A stretch of 64,000 nt of DNA from the NCBI GenBank assembly GCA_022575985.1, contig JAKSXM010000132.1, forward strand, positions 7,998,001 through 8,062,000, read 5' to 3'. Shown one piece after another: positions 35,450 through 46,070 of this stretch (position 1 is the stretch's first letter; each line of letters opens with the position of its first letter). A program made the position numbers and the translations under genes. The notes under the pieces were generated by a model. It searched no databases, was not told the DNA's origin, and saw only the letters and a list, made by a program, of their open reading frames with translations. This DNA is from Anagrus nilaparvatae (lineage: Eukaryota > Arthropoda > Insecta > Hymenoptera > Mymaridae).

Positions 35450-35828
35450 CTAAATCTGGTCAACTGAATCTGGTCAACAAAATGTGGTCAACTTAATGTG
35501 GTCAATCAAGAGTGGTCGGGTGAATATCAAAAAGGAAAATTACAAGACAAGTTACCTTTTGACACTTCAGAGCTATAATTTATATTGATAAGAAAAAGGA
35601 TATGCAGCTAAATATATAGTGTGGTCAACTAAATGTGGTCAACTAAGTGAGGTCACATAAATGTGGTCAACTAAATCTGGCTAGTACGCTTACGCATTAT
35701 TATTTTAGTTTCTTTTTTTTATACATAATTTTTTCGCTTATGCTTGCTTTTCAATTTATTTAAGAAAATTATATTGTAATTAATCATAAATTGTATTATA
35801 GTTCTAAGTGAATTTATATTTGTTAAAA

Positions 35829-36920
35829 TCTATAACTCTAAAGGATAAATTTCATCAGAATTTTATCCTCGATTTATTCGTGTTTTGATTGGTCGCGTCA
35901 AATTTATCATGTGCGTGAATTTTTTTTTTATTGGATGCTTGCGGTATAGAATACAAGAAGTTCTCTGTCACATAATCTCTCTCGTGTTATTTAATTTTTA
36001 TTATTATTTAATCTTTTAATATAATTATTTATTAACAAAATTTTGTGTATTTTTCATTAAAATTAAATATAAATAAGAAATATAGTATTTTTCTTATTTT
36101 ATTATATAATCTTCTAAAAATTTCGTCTTCAATTTTATCTTAATTGATTCATTTTTGCTCTGCAGTATCTGCCGCGCGCTGTATAAAAAATTTGCAAAAC
36201 AATTTTAAATGTTAATTTTTTAATTTATTATTATAAACTATCAAATTAATTAACTAATTTATTCGAGTAGTAATTGGTTGCGCTGATTTTTTCATTATTC
36301 ATTTCATTAGTTCTAATTTTTATTATTTTTTAAAATACTTAATTATTAATAAAATTTTGTGTAAAAAATACGGAAATAAGAAGTGCAATAAATTTTTTAT
36401 TATATAATCTCCTATAAATTTCGTCATCTTTTTCTATTTGTTCGTTTCATTGATATTCTGTAGTGTTAGCGGCGCGCTGTATACAAATTTGTAGACAAAT
36501 GGAAATATTAATTTTTTAATTTATAATAAAAATAATATAAACTGTAAAAATAATTATAAATTTTAATGAAAAGTGTTTAGATAGAAAATTAGTTATATTT
36601 GTATAATAACATATGAAAATTAATTCGAGTATTTTGTCATCCTATTAAAAAATTTCGCCATCCAGAACAAAAGAAAAATTTATTTTGAGGGATAAAAAGG
36701 GTTCTGGCAATAATGCAATATTTTTTTCTTGAGATAAATTTTGAAAATAAAAATAATAATGTTTTATGAAAATCATGGAAAAAGTTCATTATTTGAAATT
36801 GACATCTCACTCTACAATTGTTTTTATTTGTGAATTAAACTACAGTTTTATTTCGATTAAACATGAAATATGATCTGCGGGGGTTGGCGCGCTTCAGCGC
36901 GCAGGGGGCTTGTCCACTAG
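35829..36920 (+). mobile_element. Non-autonomous Helitron (1.1 kb)
   Basis: Begins TCTATAACTC after an A and ends CTAG before a T, as Helitrons do. Just upstream of the end is the hairpin GCGCGCTTCAGCGCGC (36887-36902). The internal sequence includes two or three relatives of TTTCGTC(A/T)TC...GCGCGCTGTATA. There is no Rep/helicase gene. A sister copy lies at 53443-54170. Confidence 0.8.
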
Positions 36921-38349
36921 TAATAATTAAAAGGACAAATTGTGATTAAATTTATAACACAACGTAGACATTTATTTTTTTATAAAGAACATTATTTTGT
37001 TATGTAATTTTCATAAAATTAATAAGTGTACTTATTTCTACCTAACCCTATTACAGTGTGTCCAGTAGTCAGTGTACGAAAAGAACCTCAACTACTCACC
37101 CCCCTGGGTGACCGTCTCATTTGGTCTCACCAATTTTGTGAGTTTTGCCAAGTAGAACCTTCATATTTATGTTAAATATTGAATTTCTTATAATTCGGGA
37201 TTACTTTTTTTAAATATAAGTCACCGGAAAATATTTAAAATAGGAAAAATGCTAGAAATTTGTAGGTTAAAGAATGCGTTTTTTTTCTCACTTTAGTCTT
37301 TAATCTATTCTTTTAGTAAATACATATTACTTACAAGGAATAATTAATTAAAAATAAGATTTGGAGTTTAACATTAGATTTTATTATAAAAATCGGGGCC
37401 TTTTCTATAAAGAATCAGGACTTCTTCCTAAAATTTTTAAAAACTGCACTTGCAGATTAGAGTGTCTACATTTGGTCTGCATAGGTTTTTTGGTAGTTGG
37501 TCATGAATGTGGTAAACCTGCCTAAAATAATTTTCGCTTCATCTTTAAATTTGCAAAGAGTCTCCCTAAAAGTGTCATTTTTGATGTATTCAAACTTAAA
37601 GTGCCAAGATTTGATTGTTTAGTTTCTTCGTTTTTTTAAGTTTGCAAAAATTTTCTCTAAAATTTTTTATATATTTTAACTTACAGATTCCGTTTTTGGG
37701 TTAGTTTTTTGTTATTTTAAAAGAGTCATACTACCAATTTCTCATAGAAAATATCCTGAAATTTCGGATCAGGGACCCAAAAAACCTAAACTGGAAAATA
37801 TCTGGCGAAGGATAGTAGCTTAAAACCCTCCTATTTGACTGGAGTAAAAATTAAAAAAAAATAGTTTCTTGTCTTAATCTTATTAGCTATTCAGTTTTAT
37901 GATGATTTTTGGTGTGCAACTTTTCAGAAAAGGTGTAAAAAGAGTAGAAACATAAAAAAGATGCCTTGTTTACGCTATTTTGCAGCCAAAACATGCCTCT
38001 TTATTATAATGCTGATAATTCTTAGTATTATTAGCTCTAAATTTAAATCTGAAGTTTTTAAGGGTGAAATATTGAATATTTATGAAAAAGGAGTCGAAAT
38101 TCTTGATTAAAGACCCACAAAACCTATATGGACATATCCTGGTTGCTCAAAGTGCGAAAATAGCAAAATCACCCCTTTTTCGGGTGAAAGCAAATCTCAT
38201 GTTCGCCAGTAAAAATACACCCCCCCCCCCCCGTATTTTAACTGGAGTTTTATACTCTACCTATAATATAAACTGTAAAAATAATTATAAATTTATCACT
38301 ACCTTAACATTACTAAAAAACACAAAAACATAATTGAAGCAATACCCTC
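36921..38349. other. Non-coding sequence between Helitron and solo LTR
   Basis: AT-rich with no gene. Contains a run of about 13 C at 38220-38232, followed by CGTATTTTAACTGGAGT. This resembles the C-run followed by CGTATTATGACTGGACT near 53176-53205, so both belong to one repeat family. Confidence 0.45.
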
Positions 38350-39578
38350 TGTGACGGGAGCCGTCACTTTGTAAATTATTTTAAGGCAAATTATTATTAT
38401 ACAATATAGTTAAAATATAAGGTATTATTATTATTATTATTTTATATATAAAGTTTTAAATAAAGAGAGAAACGAGAGAGAAACGAGAGTAAAGAAAGAG
38501 ATAGAGAGATTGAAAAAATGCGTGCGCGTATGGCCCAGGGCATCGTGGACGGAAGAGATGCCAACGGGCATTGCCATCTTGGCGTCGGCACAGGCCGGTC
38601 GCATTTCATGCACCGTGTCTTATTTTATTATTCATCGTAATGGTGAATAGCTTAATTTGAACAATTTTAAATATTACTAATAGTGTTAAATTAATATTGA
38701 TTTATAATGAAGAGTTTAATAACTTATTGTTACAACATTTAAAGTGTTAAGTCTAGATGCAGTGCGCGCTATACATAGTCCGCCATTACGCGTCTTTTCT
38801 ATAAGGACGCTATAACCCGCATCTTTTGAATAAAATGAATAACTAATTCATTATTAACATAATTATATTTATGGCTTGTAGATTATTAAGTGATATAATA
38901 TATAATTCAGACAATTTTTAGGCATATTATATATATATATATATATAATTATGAACAGTGAAATTGAAGCATATTTATAGTGCTGATATATTTAATATAT
39001 TTAAATATATTTATTTATGAACAGTGAAATGTGTTAATTATCAATGACTATAATAACATAATATTAATTGGTAAAACTGTATATAATTTTAATCTTGTTT
39101 AATTATTATATCTTGGAGTCCATTTTGTGTATAATTCCAAGAATCTGACAATAAGAAGGGAAGGTAGACAAAGCCGGCATCATCATCAACTTCAACATCT
39201 AGCATGCGTATCTTCTCTCGCCCTCTCTCTCTCATTAGTTTTGTACAGATTATTGTAAGTCATTTTATATAATTAAGTTTATTTTATAATTAGCATTTGG
39301 CAAATTTTTAGGCAATTTTGTATATATTTTATATCGCGGAAAGACGACCCGAGTTGTCTCATGTACTTTTTATATACGGGCAAATTAAATGGATAGATAC
39401 GGGTTTCGAATTAATTAATTTTGGTATTTTTGGCAATTTTTATAATAAATTGCCTGGCGCTCATTATACGGCATTTTGTACATATTTGGTTTTTCTTATT
39501 TGTTAATAAATTTTACTATTGTTTATTGTTAAATAAATTTTTGTCAGAATTTATTTCATGGAAACCCCTACCATCACA
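38350..39578. mobile_element. Solo LTR, 1.23 kb
   Basis: Starts TGTGACGGGAGCCGTCAC and ends CCATCACA, so it has the TG...CA ends expected of an LTR. It is flanked by the 4-bp repeat CCTC (38346-38349 and 39579-39582). The interior has a purine-rich run (GAGAGAAACGAGAG), a GC-rich segment near 38510-38620 and AT microsatellites. No internal retrotransposon genes lie nearby, so it is a solo LTR left by recombination. The superfamily (Gypsy or BEL) is not determined. Confidence 0.7.
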
Positions 39579-39589
39579 CCTCGGACTAC

Positions 39590-40460
39590 TTTGGTGATAA
39601 ACCCTTCGGATTTTGTGTATTGCGTTGTGCTCGCGCTTGCGTTTACAATCCCATTTTGCGGCTTTTGTAGATGGGGCATAATATTTGATGATCTCAAAAT
39701 CCGCAGGAGTTTCCGTTTTTCCACAATTTTTTTTTAAAAGATTTTTTGATTTTTAAAAGCTCCAAGATAACGGTGAAAGCAAGAGAAGGTGGGGGAAAGG
39801 GATTAAAAATGAATAAAGTAAGAAAACGCAAAAAAATAGATCTTTTTATTTGAATTTCACGCTAATTTTCAGTTGGCTATTTTGAATTTTTCACTTTCCC
39901 GGACTAATTCTTGATCAGGAAGCCACCAGTATCCATCTTTTTGGGTATTTTTAACTTTGATTAAATATTTAAATTTTCATTTTTTCATTGATTTTTTGCT
40001 TTTTTTCAGGCTTAAATTTACTCTAAAATGAACTAATTTGAATTGTGAGTCTTTTTTTAATATACACATTAAACATTTTCAAAAGTTTCCATCGATTAAA
40101 ATAATTATTTATAACTGAACAAGAATTTAAAAACGTGAAAAAATAACAAAATCGACTACTCTTGGCCAAAATAGCAACATAAAAAATATTTTGTACGTCT
40201 AGTTTATAAATTTCTTAATTTTCATACTTTAAATAATTGAAATAATGACAACCTTTACGAGCAAGTTCTTGATTTAAATGAATTTACAAATTGAATTTGC
40301 TCGTAAAGGTTGTCATTATTTCAATTATTTAAATACTCTCCTTGCCATCGAGCGATACAAGAAATTTTGAATATTAATTAATATTCATTATTAGTTATTT
40401 CATACTTTAAACTAACTTTCTAGCTAATAAAATCTGATGGAGAAAAAATTTTTTGTTTTA
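39590..40460. repeat. Right inner inverted arm
   Basis: Reverse complement of 19570-20330, with matching landmarks: TTTGTAGATGGGGC, TTAGTTGGCTATTTTGAATT, TGATCAGGAAGCCACCAGTA and AATCTGATGGAGAAAAA. It is longer than the left arm because a hairpin MITE sits at 40228-40333. Confidence 0.65.
40228..40333. mobile_element. 106-bp hairpin MITE
   Basis: TTTAAATAATTGAAATAATG ... CTCGTAAAGG forms two 41-base arms with one visible mismatch and a 24-base loop. The left inner arm has no counterpart, so it inserted after the arms formed. Confidence 0.85.
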
Positions 40461-43400
40461 CACATATTTTTATTTTCAGCGGACTATAAAGTATACACAT
40501 ATATTCAAAAAAAAACCCGGCTTAAAAAATTGAAACTCTTTTTTGATGAAGTTTTTTAAGAAACTATATAAAAGCTTTGAAAAAATGCGTAAATTACTAA
40601 ATTGTTATCGCTAATAGTAAATTTTAAATTTATTTTAGTTTTTTTTTTAAATAAGACCTTATCTTCTATTGTTATATTGAGATAATTTCAATTTTGCGAA
40701 AATAGATTTTTACTAATAAAACTTAGGTTGCATTTCTAATAACATAAAAGTAAAAAAATTTTGATAATTAAAAAAAAAAAATTAAAAATAGCTATGCATT
40801 TAAAAAAAGATATAGAAAACACAATTTTTAGTTTTAAAACTATGAAAAATTTAATTTTTGGTAATTATATTTATTTCTTTTTTTATTTATTTTAATTTTT
40901 TTTTATTTTAATAAATTTTAAATAATTGATAATAAAACATTAATTATTTTTAATAAATAATTAGAATAGCCGCGCGCTCTGTGCGCGCAGAATAATACCT
41001 TTTTTATATAATTTCGTTATAAAATTAATTTAATCCCTATGAAAATTTTTTACTATATTATGGTTATAATTTATGGTGATGAGCCATAAACTGGCCATCA
41101 ATTATGGCCCTCTTATGGCTATCTAGTTGACGCTAAATCATCATTAAAAAAAAATGATTTCTTGTTCTTATTGTATAAAATTATCATTTTCCAAAGCCTA
41201 TAGCAAACGTAAAAAACCCACATCTTGTTTCTGAAGACCATAAAAAATAAAATAAATTAAGGTTTATATTTTTTTAATTTTTAAATTAAAATAAAATAAT
41301 CATTCAAATTTAATACATAAACTTATTATTTTAAATAAAAATTGGATTTAAAATTATATTAAAAATTTCCAAAACATTTTTACACATTAATTTTTGAGTA
41401 AAAAAAGTTATGGGAGCAAAAGTTCTTTTCATTTTATTTTGGCAATATTTTTTTGAAAATAGCTCAAAAATCAATCCCAGAATACAGAACAGAGCTTGAA
41501 AGTATAATTTTAAACTTTTTTTTCAGTATTCAAATCCATTAAGATCATCCTTAACCCCTATGTTTTTAACATTGGATTACCGACTGAGTTTTAAATTTGT
41601 CAAATGTAGTTATTCCGTTTTTAACAACATTTGTAACTTCATATTGATTCATTCCCTTGCAAAAATTATACTTTAAAGCCTGAAATAATTTTTTTTTATT
41701 TTCTAAAGCGTAAAAAAGTAAAAGTACATTTTTAAAAATTTTACCGACAAATTTGACTTTAGTATGACGTTAAAGCTCATAAAAATAGTATATTTACGGC
41801 TCGTGTCCAGAAAAGTAAAGAATGGCTAAAATAGCACGTAAATTACCTTCCGAGGTGAAGCCGAAGATGGTAAACTGCGATTTGGGTCATTCTTTATTTA
41901 TGAACAAGGGCTGTATAAAATTTTTCTGTGACAGTAGCAAGAAATTTCGATTTCGTGGCTACTGTACAGAAAAAGATTTTTGTGCAACCGGAGTGAATCT
42001 AGCAAAACGTTGGTTTAATATCTGTTATCAATATTTTTAAATAATAGCTCAATAATCTTTACCAGAATGCAGAACATTGCTTGAAAGTATATTTTAAAAC
42101 TTTTTTGTCAGTATTCAAAGACAATGAAGCTCATAAAAAAATACTGTCAATTTTTTTAATAAAATGTTAACAAAATATTGCACAATACAATTCAATTTTT
42201 CTTATCAAAAGCCTATCAAAACTATAATTACTTAACTATAATAAACTTCTTTTTTGAAGCTAACGCTCTCATTTATGTATATAAATAATATAATGTAAAA
42301 TTTTTAAAATGACTTCTAATGTTTCTTATTTTAAGGAATTTATACAGATTAGTATGTAGGTGGAATTAATTAACTTCTTAAATTGTTATAAACATTAATT
42401 ATGCTAATTTAACATAAATTAATTAGTTATTTAGTTTTAATCTAATTAACTATTATGCATTCATGTTTACTCATTTACTCTTAATTTCTCAATTTCATAA
42501 ATTACGATTTAAGCTTCTCTACCTATTCATATATCATAAACCTTCTTATGTTAATTTAACCTACTACCTAATATTATCTATTTTAAGTTTAACTGCTTAT
42601 ATGCATTTATATAAATTAGTTAAGGTATGAACCTACTATTAAATTAATGAATTTATGAGATACATTGTATGAGGCAAGAAACACTTGAGCCTCACTGATG
42701 ATTCTATCAGGTGTTTCCGAGATGAAACATTGTTATCAAAAACATTTTACTATGATTTTGTGTAAGCATTTTGAAGCGTTAATTAAATTAAGAGTTTGAA
42801 TTATCGACCTTGAGGAGCAATACCAGCCCTAAAGAGATAATTCTTTATGAATTTTTTTTTTGTTTTTTGTTTTTTTTTTTTAATTTTATTATTTTTAATG
42901 TATGTAACTTTTATCAAACATCATGTTATATAATTTAAAATTAAAGACGTAATACACCAGCGTCTGTGGCACACACCAACACACTCAGCCACACTGAGGA
43001 GATCTATGTGTTGGTGCTGATCGAAACGCTGCAGGTACCTTCTGTAACTACATTAACAACCGCGTATTTTTGAAAAATAATTTTTAAATGAATTTAAAAA
43101 TTATATAATATTGCCGCTTGATATGTCTTAATAAAAAAAAGGGATGTTATTTAAAAACATACACATATCAAGATAGGACAATTTAATTTAATATAATTCA
43201 TTTAACAATTATGCCCAGTACAGGTCAATGAAATCAAAATAATAATATATATATATTAGAAAATATGGGCGATTAATAGAAATAACTAATAATTTAATAT
43301 TCATTTTTATACTTTTTATGAACTCAAAAAAAAAAAAGTATGGCTAATTTTTACTTGCTACGGGCTTGTAAGGATCATAGGCGACGATTTTATGAAAAAA

Positions 43401-44948
43401 AAATTCATAAAAAAAATGGTTAAACTTAAACACAGGGATTAAAATAAAATTTATGGTTATGCTGATAAAAAATACTATTTTTTTATTACTCTAAAATATT
43501 TTTACCTTCAAAATGCAGTACTTATCTATTTTACCCCTTTTACGTTAATTTATTTATATACCTACTAAAAAAAATTTAATTTGGGCTGTTTTTTATTATC
43601 GAATGAAAGTTTTCATTATTTTTTTGTATTTTACTTCATTAGTGGAATAGATTATATATTTTTGTTTACCTATTTCAATTTTAGCAGCATCTTGAGAATC
43701 GAATAAAATTGTAAAAAAGCTAATTTGAGGATTTTCAAAATTTGCCTACTTTAAATCCAATTCTGAACTTGCTTAATTAGTCTTCATTTTCGGGATCTGT
43801 TAATATCTGTTTGGGGTTGAATTTCTATGAATGTCTCAATAGAAATTTAAAATTTTAAAGTTTTCACAAAATTTTACATTTTCCGGATTTTTTGTCACCT
43901 AACCGAAAATCCGGAAAATTTTGGAAAATGGATAGTTATTAAAAATCGTTTTTTGAGTTATTGAGTAAGAGGGATCCCCCAAAAACTGCTTATCAATAGA
44001 AAGTTTATGGGAAAATAGAAACTTTTTGGCCAATTAGAAGAAAAATAAATAAGTCATTTTTAGAAATTCGCATTTCAAAATTCTCTTTAGCTTTCCCAAT
44101 TTTCTAGGTTTTGCTCGTGGGTTTACCAAAAAACTGATGAATCGTCTCCAGTGGGAAATTTTACATACCCATTATTTATGAAAATTATTTTTTATAGTTT
44201 TATTTAGAGCGTAGAAAAATAAAAATCGCAAAATTAGCTCAAATTTTTCTATTTAATATTGAAAAACAATTCTAGAAGCTTAAGAATTTAACGAATTTGA
44301 TAATTTAATTTCCTCTCTTAATAATATTTCATAATATCAAATCAACCACATTAATTGCTTCAAGATTTTAACATAATTTATGATATTTATTCTTTTTATC
44401 GCAAAAGTGTAAACTGTTTGGTTCTTTAAAAAATACCTATATTATTTTTAAATCTTAATTTTATTTTTTTTTCTTCTACCAAAAGAACCCTAAGATATAA
44501 GTCCTTATTAAGTCTATAAAAATAATACAAGTTTGGCTTTTAACCTCTTTTTTTTTGTAGGTTCATTTCTTGTGTAATTTAATTTTTAAACAAATCAAAT
44601 AACATAACCATTAACTCTAATTATTTAAATTTTTCATAAAAAAAACATTTTTTAATAATCATTAGTTTATTAATTAATCTTTAAATGTTAAGAATCTATT
44701 TAAATTATATGATTAATGTATATTTTCTTATCATTATATTTTTATTTTATACAATATTGATAATGTACCAATGTTTATAATAAATTTAAATATAATCGAA
44801 TAATCGATTTTAATTAGGCCAATCAGAAGGCGAATAAAAAGTTGAATATAAGCAACTTCAGATCTCCATCGATCTTTATATAATGGATTAAAATTTAGAA
44901 AAAAAAATATTACGAATAAATATATTAAATTACATTAAATATTCAAGT
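40461..44948. other. Right outer part of the island, no convincing gene
   Basis: Very AT-rich. A direct repeat of ~85 bp (GAACAGAGCTTGAAAGTATA type) occurs at 41460-41550 and 42045-42130. An open frame at 41822-42040 (72 residues, several Cys) lies between these repeats; I do not recognise it. At 42680-43040 two stretches (CACTGATGATTC...GATGAAACATTG and CACTGAGGAGAT...GATCGAAACGCTG) resemble terminal sequences of Penelope-type elements. Confidence 0.45.
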
Positions 44949-45019
44949 GGGAATTTAGCTCAGTCAGCTAAGTGTTTGATTATGGAGACGGCGGCCCGGG
45001 TTAGAATCCCGGTAATAAT
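44949..45019 (+). repeat. tRNA-like sequence with internal promoter boxes
   Basis: GGGAATTTAGCTCAGTCAGCTAAG looks like an acceptor start and D arm. CCGGGTTAGAATCCCGG forms a perfect 5-bp T stem with a 7-base loop, and an oligo-T run follows. The 3' acceptor strand does not pair with the 5' end, so it is a tRNA pseudogene or the head of a tRNA-derived SINE, not a working tRNA. Confidence 0.55.
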
Positions 45020-45034
45020 TTTTTTTTTTTTCAA

Positions 45035-45189
45035 ATAAATTAAAAATAACTTATATGTTGTCATGTATGATCATACATGGGAGTATATAGTCATACAGAG
45101 ACATAATCAATATATGGCCATGTATCGCCATGTATGAAGATATTAATACATGGTCATACATGGGGATACATGATTGATTTTTTCCCGGG
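45035..45189. repeat. Right terminal inverted repeat zone of the island
   Basis: Ends ATTTTTTCCCGGG and holds CATGTATG-type repeats. It is the reverse complement of the left end (19182 onward), with substitutions. Confidence 0.75.
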
Positions 45190-45191
45190 TA

Positions 45192-46070
45192 CATTTTTAG
45201 AATTTCTTTTAGAATCCGGAAATTTTTAGGATTTGGAGAATGAAGTCTTTAGATCTCTCCTTATTAATATTATTTTGATAAAAAACGTATATAGCTAAAT
45301 TATTTTCTATGAATTTAAAAAATATCGAACATTTAATTTACCATTAACCATTCAGCTATAAAATTTTATTATCAAACACATGGTGAAATATAGTTAAATT
45401 AATAAAAAAACTATAATTATTAAACCATTTCGAAGTAATGTGAATATTAAAAGAAATAATTTTCTAAAATATTTTCAAAATTCTAAATTTTCTTTTTTTC
45501 GTTCTTATAAGAATAATAAGTAAATAACAAGTAATTTATAAGTGACTTGAAAATTTCATAAAAATTCTTTATGGACATTTTAAATTTAAAGCTAATAGAT
45601 AAAAAACTGCAAACGATGTTTTAAGAATAATGATGTAGTTATGAACACTACCTGAGTATTCATCCATTACTCTCCAGTCACTGATCCTCCTAGATGCACC
45701 TTCTGCTGCCAAGATTATATTTCAGCTCAAGGTACCCCATCCCGGCCATTCGTAAGTAGGTCTATTACCTCTATTCTGATCTACCTAGAGGCCATTTTGA
45801 ATAATATTCATCCAAATTAATTGGTTTTACCAAATGCGAAAGAGTAAAACATATTGATTTACCCATTCGCATGGCCTATTTTACCTATTGGAGTTTATTG
45901 GATAGGTAATTAAATAAATTGCAAAATATTTATTTAGTCATTTAATTTTTTAAGCAGTGACTTGGATTATCTTTATTCTAATTATATTACTAATGAAAGA
46001 ATTAAAGTTAAATCATGTCTTTTAATATTTTTCAATACCGAAATAATTGGTTGATTAAAAAGTGCTTGTA
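45192..46070. other. Spacer downstream of gene 2
   Basis: Aligns with 2040-2897 downstream of gene 4, including ATCCGGAAATTTTTAGGATT and the 2470-2600 / 45.63-45.77 kb stretch. No gene is supported. Confidence 0.65.

Larger units (their letters stand above)
29770..35690. repeat. ~6-kb higher-order array of a 14-bp unit (TGGTCAACTAAATC)
   Basis: Hundreds of variants of the 14-mer TGGTCAACTAAATC (also ..CAACAAAATG, ..CAAGTAAATG) run head to tail. They are interrupted by two recurring spacers. One is ~105 bp (GGTGAACATCAAAAGTGAAA ... ATGCAGCT ... ATATAGAGT), seen near 29.80, 30.11, 30.30, 30.50, 30.65, 30.80, 30.95, 34.15 and 35.34 kb. The other is built of TTGAACA and GTGAACAAAGATGAG pieces (31.7, 33.45, 33.87, 34.65 and 35.06 kb). 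The block 32285-32800 is inverted. Open frames such as WSTKSGQLNLVNK repeats are by-products of the 14-bp period. The array abuts the 5' side of the orphan gene. Confidence 0.9.
19182..45189. mobile_element. 26-kb inserted island with CCCGGG-type inverted ends and TA duplication
   Basis: The left end reads CCCGGGAAAAAATAGATC and then CATGTATCCCCATGTATG. The right end, reverse-complemented, reads CCCGGGAAAAAATCAATC and then the same CATGTATCCCCATGTATG. Similarity continues inward for about 150 bp, including TTGATTATGTCTCTGTATGA. TA flanks both sides (19180-19181 and 45190-45191), and the paralogous spacer at 2034-2045 has a single TA. Subterminal CATGTATG repeats may be transposase-binding sites. 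Two readings are possible: one giant transposon, or a smaller element (the outer ends plus 40.5-45.19 kb) that later received the ~21-kb inner block. No known transposase was recognised. Confidence 0.7.

Noticed and set aside
29770..35690. CRISPR-like array
   Set aside because: The repeat unit is 14 bp with no unique spacers of regular length, and the host is a eukaryote.
41822..42040. 72-residue frame with several cysteines
   Set aside because: It sits between two diverged direct repeats, has no recognised motif, no splice or promoter context and no second copy.
42680..42745. Possible hammerhead ribozyme (CTGATGA ... GATGAAAC)
   Set aside because: The core words are present, but the intervening segment forms at best a three-pair stem II and no stem III pairing was found around the core. 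It is more likely a Penelope-type terminal sequence without an active ribozyme.
19182..45189. Polinton/Maverick or integrated viral segment
   Set aside because: Size and long inverted arms fit loosely, but no polymerase B, integrase, packaging ATPase, protease or capsid gene could be recognised. The TA duplication also differs from the longer one expected for Polintons.
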